Source of the DNA: DASZCR01 sp035942915
Lineage (GTDB): Bacteria > Acidobacteriota > Blastocatellia > Pyrinomonadales > Pyrinomonadaceae
Assembly: GCA_035942915.1 (NCBI GenBank)
Contig: DASZCR010000169.1
Span: forward strand, 1-16,738
Direction: 5' to 3'
DNA: 16,738 nucleotides
How positions within the stretch are numbered: the first letter of the stretch is position 1; each line of letters begins with the position of its first letter. This document shows positions 1 to 7,495 of this stretch, one piece after another. A program made the position numbers and the translations under genes. The notes under the pieces are model-generated. The model was not told the origin of the DNA, searched no databases, and worked only from the letters and a program-made list of their open reading frames with translations.

Positions 1-855
1 CCCGCGCCGCCCTTTCAATTCGTCTGCGAGCACGATTCCGGCTCGAACCCTTGTCTCTCGGTCAAAGACGCCAGAGGGCGCACGTGGCGCGTCAAGTGGG
101 GCGACGAAGTGCGCTCGGAGACTTTCGTCACGCGGCTCGTCTGGGCGGTCGGCTATCACGTCGAGCAAGCCTATTTCATCCCGGCGGGAAGAATCGAAGA
201 GATGAAAGACCTCGGTCGCGCGCGACAGTGCGTCGCAGAAGATTGCACCTTCAAGGATGCGCGCTTCGAGTTGGACGAGCGCGGCGTGACGAAGCTCTTT
301 GACGAGCATGGCTGGTCTTGGGACGATAATCCGTTCACGGGCACACGCGAATTGAACGGACTGAAGATTATGGTCATGCTCACGTCGAACTGGGACAACA
401 AGGACGTGCGCGACGTGGCGCGCGGCTCGAACACGGCCATCTTCAGGCATCGTCTGGCGGATGGGATAATCGAGGCGCGTTATCTGATTATCGACTGGGG
501 CGCGACGATGGGGCGTTGGGGAAGCGCGCTGACGCGCGGCAAGTGGGACTGTGAAGGGTTCTCTGCACAGACGCCGGAGTTGATAACGGGCGTCGAGAAC
601 GGCGTCGTCAGTTGGGGCTACGTCGGGCAGCGCACGGATGAGGCGCGCGAACTCATCACGGTCGATGATGTCGAGTGGCTCTATCGGTATCTGAGGCGCA
701 TCACGGACGAGCAGTTGCGCGCAGGACTCGAAGCCAGCGGCGCAACCCGCGACGAAGTCGAATGTTTTACGAAGGCCCTCCGCGAACGCATCGAATCGCT
801 CGGTCGCGTCTGCGAAGCGGGTGAACTGTTCAAACCTACAAGTCAGGCGCTTTGA
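1..855 (+). CDS. Conserved hypothetical protein, 5' end outside window (possibly kinase-fold)
   Basis: The frame is open from base 1 to the TGA at 853-855, so the start codon lies upstream; internal ATGs such as the one at 109 are not needed as starts. I recognise the general family (conserved in Acidobacteriota, no assigned function) but no named domain. Seen in the sequence: a basic/aromatic segment WRVKWGDE near codons 33-40, then RLVWAVGY, later LTSNWDNKD followed by YLIIDWGATMGRWG, and a helical C-terminus ending ERIESLGRVC. A Lys in a strand-like segment, then an NWDN motif, then DWG would fit a divergent protein-kinase or HipA/PI3K-like fold; that reading is inference only. The stop overlaps the 3' end of the leftward phosphatase gene by 20 nt. 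Confidence 0.8.
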   Translation, partial: PAPPFQFVCEHDSGSNPCLSVKDARGRTWRVKWGDEVRSETFVTRLVWAVGYHVEQAYFIPAGRIEEMKDLGRARQCVAEDCTFKDARFELDERGVTKLFDEHGWSWDDNPFTGTRELNGLKIMVMLTSNWDNKDVRDVARGSNTAIFRHRLADGIIEARYLIIDWGATMGRWGSALTRGKWDCEGFSAQTPELITGVENGVVSWGYVGQRTDEARELITVDDVEWLYRYLRRITDEQLRAGLEASGATRDEVECFTKALRERIESLGRVCEAGELFKPTSQAL

Positions 856-1378
856 GCAGAGGCTCAGAGGCGAACTCTTTCGGGTCGAAGACGTGGAAGA
901 ACCAGTAGAGCAGCGGTTGGTGTCCGAGCGCCGCATACCAACCGTAGGTCTTCATTTCGATGTAGGCTTCCTCCTTCGTCCAGCCGCAATCGGTGACGCG
1001 ATAGACGCCGAAGAGGACGCCCGTCCGGTGTCGTCCGCCGCGACAGTGCGAGAAGACTGCGCCCTTCGTCTCAGAGGTGCGGACGTGACCGAGCCACAGC
1101 CTGACACGTTCGGCGGGCGGCGCATCGCGGTCGGAGAAAGGGATGGACAACCACTCCTCGATGCCTGAGTCTAAGGCGCGTGCTTTGTCCTCACGCCGTT
1201 CGTGTTCGATGAGACTGAAGACGCGGCGCACGCCGAGACGTTCGACGAGTCCGCGATAGCCTTCGCGGTCGGGCAGCGCGCCCCTGTAGAGCGTCTGCGA
1301 AACCTGTCCGAAGTTGCGTATGGGAACGCCGAACTCGTTCTTCTCCGAACGCGATTTGAGCCATTGCGCGAGCCACAT
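836..1378 (-). CDS. Dual-specificity/tyrosine-type protein phosphatase
   Basis: 180 residues. The cysteine-phosphatase signature HCRGGRHRTG sits at residues 111-120, giving the C(X)5R loop with nucleophile C112 and phosphate-binding R118. The PFSDRD segment (80-85) carries aspartates in the position expected for the general acid, in the DSP style. In this family the cysteine forms a phospho-cysteine intermediate while dephosphorylating proteins or other phosphate esters; the substrate here cannot be told. There is no signal peptide, so it is probably cytoplasmic. The ATG at 1378 has AGGTGA about 7 nt upstream. The gene follows the SET-domain gene after 10 nt and is probably the last gene of that leftward cluster. 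Its 3' end overlaps the convergent gene on the other strand by 20 nt. Confidence 0.88.
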   Translation of the reverse strand: MWLAQWLKSRSEKNEFGVPIRNFGQVSQTLYRGALPDREGYRGLVERLGVRRVFSLIEHERREDKARALDSGIEEWLSIPFSDRDAPPAERVRLWLGHVRTSETKGAVFSHCRGGRHRTGVLFGVYRVTDCGWTKEEAYIEMKTYGWYAALGHQPLLYWFFHVFDPKEFASEPLLKAPDL

Positions 1379-1388
1379 CTGCCATCAC

Positions 1389-1805
1389 CTATGCCTTCAG
1401 TGAACGACAGTTGCGCGCCCCGCAGCGACAGTCCTCCGCGCGCGGATGGTCTGGGTCGCGGTAGTCAATCGTAATCTCTTCGCCGGGCTTGATGTCGCGG
1501 CGCGCGAAGATGGAGACTTTATCTGTGGAGACGCAGCGCATAAACGCATTCGGGTCGCATGAATGGTTGATGAAGGCCGTTGCGTTGCCACCCGCCGCGC
1601 CGTCAATCGCCACGTCGTCTGAGACCCAGACGACCTTGATGGCGTCCTGCGAATCGACGCGGCGCTGAATTTTGCGACGCCCGCGAATTACCTCGCCCGT
1701 GTAAGAAGCAATCTTTTTGCGCGCCGGAAAACTCTTCAGCGCGAAACACCCCTTGCCGTAGATGTGGCTGCGCCGCACCTCTATCCCATCCTGCTTGACA
1801 GTCAT
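1389..1805 (-). CDS. SET-domain protein (lysine methyltransferase-like)
   Basis: 138 residues from the chosen ATG at 1805, where GAGGAAG lies directly upstream. An in-frame ATG at 1850 would add 15 residues but has no visible ribosome-binding site. The SET fold is clear: IEVRRSHIYGKGCFA at the N-terminus, the pseudoknot motif NHSCDPN (80-86), GEEITIDY (108-115) with the expected catalytic Tyr115, and a post-SET-like CRCGARNC (C126, C128, C133). These cysteines normally bind zinc together with the Cys of NHSC. The family transfers a methyl group from S-adenosylmethionine to protein lysines; the bacterial substrate is unknown. It lies between the MATE gene (67 nt upstream) and the phosphatase (10 nt downstream), probably co-transcribed. 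Confidence 0.87.
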   Translation of the reverse strand: MTVKQDGIEVRRSHIYGKGCFALKSFPARKKIASYTGEVIRGRRKIQRRVDSQDAIKVVWVSDDVAIDGAAGGNATAFINHSCDPNAFMRCVSTDKVSIFARRDIKPGEEITIDYRDPDHPRAEDCRCGARNCRSLKA

Positions 1806-1872
1806 CTTCCTCGTTGCACCCTCACGCGTTGTTTCGTCAAACCAGCACATTCTATGTGATTCGCGCGCGGCT

Positions 1873-3318
1873 TCAAACAGCGCGCCCCTTCCAACGGCCG
1901 CGACGGAAGACCAGCGCGCTGATGACCGCCAGCGTCGAGAAGGCTATCGTCATCGCAAGGAAGACGCCGTGCGGCCCCATCCCGAACCAGACGGCCAGCG
2001 CAAACGCCAGCGGAATCTCCCACATCCAGAAGACAAAAAGGTTGATGACGGTGGGCGTCGAGGTATCACCCGCGCCGTTGAACGACTGCGTGATGACCAT
2101 CCCGTAGGCGTAAAAGAGGAAGCCGCAGGCGACGATGCGCAGACAGTCGCCCGCATAGGCGAGCACGACCGGTTCCTGCGTAAAGAGTGCGGCAATCGGC
2201 CGCGCGAAGACGACGAAAATGAAACCGACCGTGCCGAGAAAAATCATGTTGTAGAAGCCTGCGCGCCAGACCGCGCGCTCGGCTCGCTCAGGCTTGCCCG
2301 CGCCGAGCGCCTGCCCGACCATCGTCGCCGCCGCATTGCTCATGCCCCACGAAGGCAGCAGCGCAAAGAGAATCACGCGCATCCCGATGGTGTAGCCCGC
2401 CACTGCGTCGCTGCCGAAGCTGACAATCACACGCATCAATCCCACCCAACTCGCCATCCCGATGAAGAACTGAAATGTGCCGGAGACTGAGAGCCGCGCC
2501 AGACGCCACATCAACGCCGGTTCGAGACGCAGATGACGCCGCGCCAGATGCACGCGTCGGCCTCCGCGAACGAGGAACGAGAAGGCGAAGAGCGCGCCCG
2601 CGCCGCGCCCGATGGTGGTCGCCGTAGCCGCGCCCGCGACACCCATTTCCGGGAAAGGCCCGACGCCGAAGATGAGACAGGGCGCGAGCGCGATGTTGAT
2701 GAAATTGGCGAGCCAGAGCGTGCGCAGGGCAATCGCTGCATCGCCCGCGCCGCGAAAGATGGCGTTGATGAGAAAGAGCATCATCACGGACGCGTTGCCG
2801 CCGAGCATGATGCGCGTGTAGTTACTGCCCTGTGTGATGACGCCTTGCGAAGCGCCCATCAGTTCGAGCAGACGCGGGGCGAGCACGACGCCCACGACGC
2901 CGAGCACGAGCGAGACCGCGAGACCGAGCGCGATGGACTGCGCCGCCGCGTGCGCCGCTCCCTCGCGGTCGCCCTCGCCGATGCGCCGCGCGACGGTCGC
3001 CGTCGCCCCGATGCTCAATCCCATCGCGACGGTGTAAACCAGAGTCAGCAGCGACTCCGTAATGCCGACAGTGGCGACGGCGTCTGCGCCGAGATGCGCG
3101 ACGTAGAACACGTCTGCCACGGCGAAGATGCTCTCCATCACCATCTCCAAAACCATCGGGACGGAGAGCAGCAGAATGGCGCGCCCTATCGAGCCTTCCG
3201 TGTAGTTGTAGCCGACGTGTGTGCCGCGTATCGCGTGGCGGATGGAAGTCAGCAGGCTCACGTCATCGGAAACGTTACCCGTCGTGGAGGCGACGGTCGC
3301 TTCTGTCGTGTCGGGCAT
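1873..3318 (-). CDS. MATE-family efflux transporter
   Basis: 481 residues, a normal length for a MATE (multidrug and toxin extrusion) transporter once an extra N-terminal tail of about 40 polar residues is allowed for. The membrane part begins with GRAILLLSVPMVLEMVMES and FAVADVFYVAHLGADAVATVGI (about 45-86), typical of the first MatE repeat. A second repeat-like half begins near MWRLARLSVSGTFQFFIGM. About 12 hydrophobic segments are present. Such proteins export cationic drugs or metabolites in exchange for Na+ or H+. The ATG at 3318 has AGAGGA about 7 nt upstream, and this site overlaps the stop region of the endonuclease-family gene 12 nt before it, which points to co-transcription and probably coupled translation. 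Confidence 0.93.
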   Translation of the reverse strand: MPDTTEATVASTTGNVSDDVSLLTSIRHAIRGTHVGYNYTEGSIGRAILLLSVPMVLEMVMESIFAVADVFYVAHLGADAVATVGITESLLTLVYTVAMGLSIGATATVARRIGEGDREGAAHAAAQSIALGLAVSLVLGVVGVVLAPRLLELMGASQGVITQGSNYTRIMLGGNASVMMLFLINAIFRGAGDAAIALRTLWLANFINIALAPCLIFGVGPFPEMGVAGAATATTIGRGAGALFAFSFLVRGGRRVHLARRHLRLEPALMWRLARLSVSGTFQFFIGMASWVGLMRVIVSFGSDAVAGYTIGMRVILFALLPSWGMSNAAATMVGQALGAGKPERAERAVWRAGFYNMIFLGTVGFIFVVFARPIAALFTQEPVVLAYAGDCLRIVACGFLFYAYGMVITQSFNGAGDTSTPTVINLFVFWMWEIPLAFALAVWFGMGPHGVFLAMTIAFSTLAVISALVFRRGRWKGRAV

Positions 3319-3330
3319 GATGTGTCCTCT

Positions 3331-4539
3331 TCAGAGCAGGAAGTCGAGCACGATGGGGTCGTGGTCAGAGAGCGCGCCCGCCTCGTCGCGCAAACCGCCG
3401 ATAACTTTGGGCGGCGCGTCGCCGTGCGGCTCGATGCCTTTGGCGGTGAACCAATCGAGTTTGAGCGAGCAGCGCCCGCCCGACTTCGAGAGCGCCCAGT
3501 TAATCCACCAGAAGCACCATTGCGGAACCCACTCGCCCATGTTCGAGTTGGCCGCAAGGTCTTGCACGTCGTAGTGCAGCGTGCCCGCGCCCGGCTCGTT
3601 GAGCGCGCGGTAGTTGTAGCCGCGCCGCTCAAGCTCGCGAAACAGCCCGCGCTCAAACCAGCGGTCTGGATGCGGATAGTGATTCTTGATGACGTTGTTG
3701 ACGCCCATCAGCACGCGCCGGAAGAAGCCGCCGATGGCGTAGACGGCGCGGCGCGAGTTGTAAGTCGTCGTATTCCAATCGCCGCCAATCACGACCGGAA
3801 GCTGTGGCCGCAGAGAGTCGAGATGGTCGAGGACGATGCTCATCTGCCGCTGGCGGTGGCGCTGCGTCGAGTGTGCGTCGAGATGTATGCTGACGGCGCG
3901 AAACTCGCCTGCCGGGTGCGACACGTCTGCGACGACGGCGCGCTGGCTGCCGAGCCGTTTCTCCTTGCCGCGCATCTTGTCCTTGCCGTTCGGCAAGGCG
4001 ACGGCGTGCGCTCTGTGCAAAGGATGACGCGAGAGCAGCGCGTTGCCGTGCAATGCCTGCTCGTTCTCGCCCTCGGCGCGGCTTTCCAGCCCGCTTCCCT
4101 TGTTGAGCGCCAGATAGCAGGGCGCAAAAACGTAATTCATGCCGAGCGACTCGGCCAGTTCACGCGCGATGAAGCGGTTACCTGTACGCGCCATCCCGTA
4201 GTCAAGTTCCGTCAGGAGCAACACGTCGCTCGCGGAGATGATGGGGTGCTCGCGCAGGGCGCGTGTGATGCCTGCGAGACGAAGCCCGCGTTCGATGTTC
4301 CATGCCGTGACGCGGACAGGAAGCGTGCGCGGCGACGCCTCTGCGTGCGTCGCGGCGAGGTCTTCGCGCACGACGCTGCCGAGCAGCCTTTCAATCTCCG
4401 GCCGCAGCATCCTGTAGACGGACGAGGCTTCGAGGGCTTTCGTCGAGTCAAACTGTGCGAGTGAAGGAAAGTAAGGGCGTAGCTCGTGATTGAGTGCGTG
4501 AGGCGCGGCCTCCGCTGTGTAGATTTTAGCGTTTCTCAA
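3331..4539 (-). CDS. Endonuclease/exonuclease/phosphatase (EEP) family hydrolase
   Basis: 402 residues counted from a TTG at 4539. The EEP (DNase I-like) fold is complete in motifs: WNIE (80-83), LTELD with metal ligand E111, HGNALLSR (164-171), SIHLDAHS (217-224), GGDWN (252-256), LDW (361-363) and SDHDP (391-395) with the catalytic His393. The family hydrolyses phosphodiester or phosphomonoester bonds in nucleic acids or lipids; the substrate is not evident. No signal peptide is visible. The start is uncertain: an in-frame TAA lies at 4552-4554, the next ATG is residue 44, and no Shine-Dalgarno sequence precedes the TTG. Residues ELRPYFPSLAQ before that ATG look like real protein. It is the first gene of the leftward cluster with the MATE gene. 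Confidence 0.85.
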   Translation of the reverse strand: MRNAKIYTAEAAPHALNHELRPYFPSLAQFDSTKALEASSVYRMLRPEIERLLGSVVREDLAATHAEASPRTLPVRVTAWNIERGLRLAGITRALREHPIISASDVLLLTELDYGMARTGNRFIARELAESLGMNYVFAPCYLALNKGSGLESRAEGENEQALHGNALLSRHPLHRAHAVALPNGKDKMRGKEKRLGSQRAVVADVSHPAGEFRAVSIHLDAHSTQRHRQRQMSIVLDHLDSLRPQLPVVIGGDWNTTTYNSRRAVYAIGGFFRRVLMGVNNVIKNHYPHPDRWFERGLFRELERRGYNYRALNEPGAGTLHYDVQDLAANSNMGEWVPQWCFWWINWALSKSGGRCSLKLDWFTAKGIEPHGDAPPKVIGGLRDEAGALSDHDPIVLDFLL

Positions 4540-4548
4540 ACCGGAGAA

Positions 4549-4577
4549 ATCTTAACCAACCGACGCGCCTCGTTCAA
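4549..4577 (-). promoter_or_regulatory. Candidate promoter for the EEP-MATE-SET-phosphatase cluster
   Basis: Read on the minus strand: TTGAAC (-35, 4572-4577), a 17-nt spacer, then TAAGAT (-10, 4549-4554). The predicted transcription start, about 4542, is only about 3 nt before the TTG used as start of the EEP gene, so the mRNA would be nearly leaderless. Confidence 0.45.
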
Positions 4578-4592
4578 CCTCTCGACGCCGCA

Positions 4593-4621
4593 TTGACACT
4601 TCGCGGCGGCCGGAATATTCT
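4593..4621 (+). promoter_or_regulatory. Promoter of the CGTase-like gene
   Basis: TTGACA (-35, 4593-4598), a 17-nt spacer, then TATTCT (-10, 4616-4621). The -35 matches the sigma-70 consensus perfectly and the -10 matches four of six. The start would be near 4628, leaving a leader of about 70 nt before the ATG at 4697. This promoter and the leftward one at 4549-4577 are arranged back to back. Confidence 0.6.
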
Positions 4622-4696
4622 CCACGCGCCCTTTTCACATACTCACATTTACTCGACACACAAATCGCTTCTCGAAGCGTTGGGAGAACTCACGTC

Positions 4697-6835
4697 ATGA
4701 ACAGATTCCGCACGCTCGCCGTCCTCGTCCTTATCCTCGCCTGCTTCGCTTCGCTGCACGCGCCCGTGCGCGCCGCAGACTTCAAACGCGAAGTCATCTA
4801 TCAAATCATCACCGACCGTTTCTTCGACGGCAACTCCGCCAACAACAACCCGGCACAGTCGCCCGGCCTCTACGATTCGACGAAGACGAACTGGCGTGCC
4901 TACTGGGGCGGCGACCTGCAAGGCATCGAGCAGAAGATGTCCTACCTCGCAGGACTCGGCGTCACGGCCATCTGGATTTCGCCGCCGCTCGACAACCTCA
5001 ATGCCAACATCCCCGACGGCTCAGGCAATCCGACGGCCGCTTATCACGGCTATCAGGTGCGCGACTTCAAACGCATTGAGGAGCACTTCGGAGACGCCTC
5101 GAACAGTTGGACGGCCTTCGACAATCTCGTCACGGCCGCGCACGCCAACGGCATCAAGGTCATCGTCGATTTCGTGCCCAACCACACGACGCAGGACAAC
5201 GCGGGCGAGTTCGGCGCGTTCTACAACAACGGGACGCTGATGGGCAGCTACAACAACGACTTCAACGGCTACTTCAACCATAACGGCAACATCGGCAACT
5301 GGGACGACCGTTATCAGGTGCAATACTACACGCTCTTCAATCTCGCCGAACTCAATCAGGAAAACTCAACCGTCGATTCCTATCTGAAGTCTGCGGCGCA
5401 GCTTCTTCAGCAGCACGGCGTTGACGGCTTCCGCATCGATGCCGTCAAGCATGTCAACTGGGGCTGGCAATACAGCCTCGCCAACTCCATCTATACCTTC
5501 GGCGACAGCTTCATCTTCGGCGAATGGTTTCAGGCTTCGACGGGCGACCCGCTCTACCGTGACTCCTACAAGTTTGCCAACCGCAGCGCCTCGTCGCTGC
5601 TCGACTTCCCGCTCAACACGGCGATTCGCAACGTCTTCGGCTCAAACGCCAACTTCAGCGAGATTGATAACGTGATTGCTCAGGAGGCGTCGAACTTCAC
5701 TTGGGACGAAGACCTCGTGACCTTTATCGACAACCACGACATGACACGCTTTCTCTCGCTCAACAACAATAACAATCGTCTCCATCAGGCACTCGCCTTC
5801 GTCCTCACCGCGCGCGGCATCCCGTGCATCTACTACGGCACGGAACAATACCTGCACAACGACACCAACGGCGGCGGCGACCCCTACAACCGCCCGATGA
5901 TGAACGGCTTCTCGACCACGACGACCGCCTACACTCTGACGAGCCGCCTCTCGACGCTCAGGCGTAACAACCCGGCCATCGGTTATGGCTCGATGACGCA
6001 GAGATGGATTAACGCGGATGTCTACATCTACGAGCGTCGTTTCTTCGGCAACACCGTCCTCGTCGCCATCAACAAGAACGAGACGCAGGGCTACAACATC
6101 TCCGGGCTTAACACGGCGCTTCCCGTCGGCACTTACAGCGATTACCTGACGGGCTTGCTCGGCGGCTCGTCCATCACAGTCAACTCCGGCACCGGCGGCA
6201 ACAACCCCGTCACCGCCTTCCATCTCCCGGCGCACACGGTTGCCGTATGGAGCTTTACGGAGAGCGCGAGCGGGATGCCGCAAGTCGGCTCCATCGGCCC
6301 GGCGGCCGCGCAACCCGGCGTCAAAGTCACTATCGGCGGTCGCAACTTCGGCTCGACTGCCGGCACTGTGAAATTCGGGACGACGACTGCGACGGTCGTC
6401 TCCTGGACGCCCACGAAGATTGTCGTCAACGCTCCCAATGTGACGAACGGCAACTACAACGTGACCGTCACGACATCAACCAATCAGGTCTCGAACGGCA
6501 TCCAGTTCACGCTCCTGAAGGCCAAGCTCATCCCTGTCACCTTCACCGTCTTCAACGCATCGCCGACCTCCGTCGGCGACTACATCTTCCTCACGGGCAA
6601 CACGGTCGAGTTGGGCAACTGGGCGACGACGTGGGAAGGGGCTGTCGGGCCGATGCTGACGCCGAACTATCCGAACTGGTTCATCAACGCCAGTGTTCCG
6701 GCAGGCCAGCAGATACAGTTCAAGTTCATCAAAATCGCTGCCAACGGCGCGGTCACATGGGAGGCCGGAGCAAACCACACTTACACCGTGCCGACGACCG
6801 GGACGGGCTTCGTCAACGTCAACTGGCAGTATTAA
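4697..6835 (+). CDS. Secreted cyclodextrin glucanotransferase-like GH13 enzyme
   Basis: 712 residues, the usual CGTase length, in the full A/B/C/D/E order: signal peptide (1 to about 26, cleavage near VRA-A), GH13 barrel, C domain to about 520, IPT/TIG domain (about 528-607) and a CBM20 starch-binding domain (about 612-712, with LGNW at 639-642 and WEAGANH at 688-694). GH13 motifs are DFVPNH (158-163), GFRIDAVKH (244-252, nucleophile D248), GEWF (275-278, acid/base E276) and FIDNHD (343-348, D348). F214 in YTLFNLAELN aligns with Tyr/Phe195, the central aromatic typical of CGTases, and W202 and F278 fall at the +2 aromatic positions (183 and 259). Much surrounding sequence resembles maltogenic amylase instead, but that enzyme's short insertion before LADL is missing. 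It would act outside the cytoplasm on starch or maltodextrins. GGGAGA precedes the ATG. Cyclodextrin formation is inferred. Confidence 0.92.
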   Translation: MNRFRTLAVLVLILACFASLHAPVRAADFKREVIYQIITDRFFDGNSANNNPAQSPGLYDSTKTNWRAYWGGDLQGIEQKMSYLAGLGVTAIWISPPLDNLNANIPDGSGNPTAAYHGYQVRDFKRIEEHFGDASNSWTAFDNLVTAAHANGIKVIVDFVPNHTTQDNAGEFGAFYNNGTLMGSYNNDFNGYFNHNGNIGNWDDRYQVQYYTLFNLAELNQENSTVDSYLKSAAQLLQQHGVDGFRIDAVKHVNWGWQYSLANSIYTFGDSFIFGEWFQASTGDPLYRDSYKFANRSASSLLDFPLNTAIRNVFGSNANFSEIDNVIAQEASNFTWDEDLVTFIDNHDMTRFLSLNNNNNRLHQALAFVLTARGIPCIYYGTEQYLHNDTNGGGDPYNRPMMNGFSTTTTAYTLTSRLSTLRRNNPAIGYGSMTQRWINADVYIYERRFFGNTVLVAINKNETQGYNISGLNTALPVGTYSDYLTGLLGGSSITVNSGTGGNNPVTAFHLPAHTVAVWSFTESASGMPQVGSIGPAAAQPGVKVTIGGRNFGSTAGTVKFGTTTATVVSWTPTKIVVNAPNVTNGNYNVTVTTSTNQVSNGIQFTLLKAKLIPVTFTVFNASPTSVGDYIFLTGNTVELGNWATTWEGAVGPMLTPNYPNWFINASVPAGQQIQFKFIKIAANGAVTWEAGANHTYTVPTTGTGFVNVNWQY

Positions 6836-6860
6836 GCCGCGCGTTCGAAACAACTCCTGA

Positions 6861-6885
6861 GGGCAGAGGACTTGCTCCTCTGCCC
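6861..6885 (+). terminator. Hairpin terminator after the CGTase-like gene
   Basis: A perfect 10-bp GC-rich stem, GGGCAGAGGA (6861-6870) with TCCTCTGCCC (6876-6885), closes a 5-nt loop 25 nt after the stop codon. It is followed by TTCTCTC, pyrimidine-rich but not a strong T tract. Confidence 0.65.
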
Positions 6886-7083
6886 TTCTCTCATCGACGC
6901 GCAGCAAATTTTTACTAAAAAATTTTTCGTCGCCGCGAGTGATTGCCATCACTCAAGAGATGCTGGTTGGAAGCTACCAGCACGGGGTTACCTCTTTGGC
7001 CTCTACAACTTCACACGGGCGGCCGACAGTTTCCGCCGTCTCCGGCGTCGGCCGATGCTCTCATCACCTCACCAAGATTTAAG
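6886..7083. other. Non-coding stretch with several stem-loops
   Basis: No convincing gene. An AT-rich patch (6907-6927) comes first. Three predicted stem-loops follow on the plus strand. The first pairs GAGTGAT (6937-6943) with ATCACTC (6948-6954). The second pairs TGCTGGT (6961-6967) with ACCAGCA (6976-6982) and is closed further out by AAGAG (6955-6959) with CTCTT (6992-6996). The third pairs CGGCCGAC (7020-7027) with GTCGGCCG (7047-7054). The region lies between the upstream terminator and the downstream promoter. I could not match it to a known riboswitch or small RNA. Confidence 0.4.
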
Positions 7084-7206
7084 TTGACGCGGCCAATCGC
7101 TTTGTTATAGTGAGGCCGTTACTCAGAAGTGAAGCGGTTCTCTCTCACGGACACCTCGCACCACCGACTTGAACCGCCAGACAGTCCCAACGTCCAGCAA
7201 ATTTTT
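6902..7206. repeat. Direct repeat of 12 nt around the upstream region and leader
   Basis: CAGCAAATTTTT occurs at 6902-6913 and again at 7195-7206, one copy upstream of the promoter at 7084 and the other inside the predicted leader. The meaning is unknown; chance is possible but a 12-nt AT-rich exact repeat stands out in this GC-rich sequence. Confidence 0.4.
7084..7111 (+). promoter_or_regulatory. Promoter of the heme-motif secreted protein gene
   Basis: TTGACG (-35, 7084-7089), a 16-nt spacer, then TATAGT (-10, 7106-7111). Each hexamer differs from the sigma-70 consensus at one position. The start would be near 7118, which gives a leader of about 378 nt before the ATG at 7496. Confidence 0.6.
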
Positions 7207-7495
7207 TCCGTTGCCCTCTAGTTAGCCTCGCAGATGGTTGTGACCGCCGCGTGCGACGGTCGACAACACGGGTCGGTTTCTCGCTTCGCCAACGCGGCGA
7301 GGCTTCTGACCGATTCGCCTGACTCCCCGCTCTTCGCGCGGCTCTTCCGTGTTCGCCGGAACTTCACCCGGCTCCACGCTGTTCTGGTTCCCTCAGCTTT
7401 TTCACGGCTCCTTCGCCCTATTCCTCGTCATGCCGATGGCGCGAAGGTTCCACACAAGAACAGTCGGTTTTCCTTACCCTCAGAGGAGAAGAATA
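7118..7495 (+). promoter_or_regulatory. Long structured 5' leader
   Basis: Predicted untranslated leader between the promoter and the ATG at 7496. It contains stem-loops in a row. The first pairs GTTGTGACCG (7237-7246) with CGGTC and ACAAC (7257-7267, one bulged G). The second pairs TCGGT and CTCGC (7273-7284) with GCGAG and ACCGA (7297-7313). The third pairs GCCGG (7355-7359) with CCGGC (7368-7372). I recognise no known riboswitch class. An upstream extension of the coding frame to 7349 exists, but it lacks a ribosome-binding site and would put 49 residues ahead of the signal peptide. Confidence 0.4.

Noticed and set aside
2533..4464. A 643-codon open frame on the plus strand opposite the MATE and EEP genes
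   Set aside because: It is a high-GC shadow. Its translation is Arg/Asp/His-rich without motifs, whereas the minus strand encodes two complete, recognisable families.
4697..4744. Lipoprotein signal in the CGTase-like protein (LILAC with Cys16)
   Set aside because: The residues before the Cys are a poor lipobox, and a normal signal peptidase I site (VRA-A) lies 10 residues later.
6976..6996. Resemblance to the 3' part of a c-di-GMP (GEMM) riboswitch, with GGGGTTACC at about 6983-6991
   Set aside because: The other conserved GEMM segments, such as CACGCACAGGGCAAACC and GCAAAGCC, are absent; one short match is not enough.
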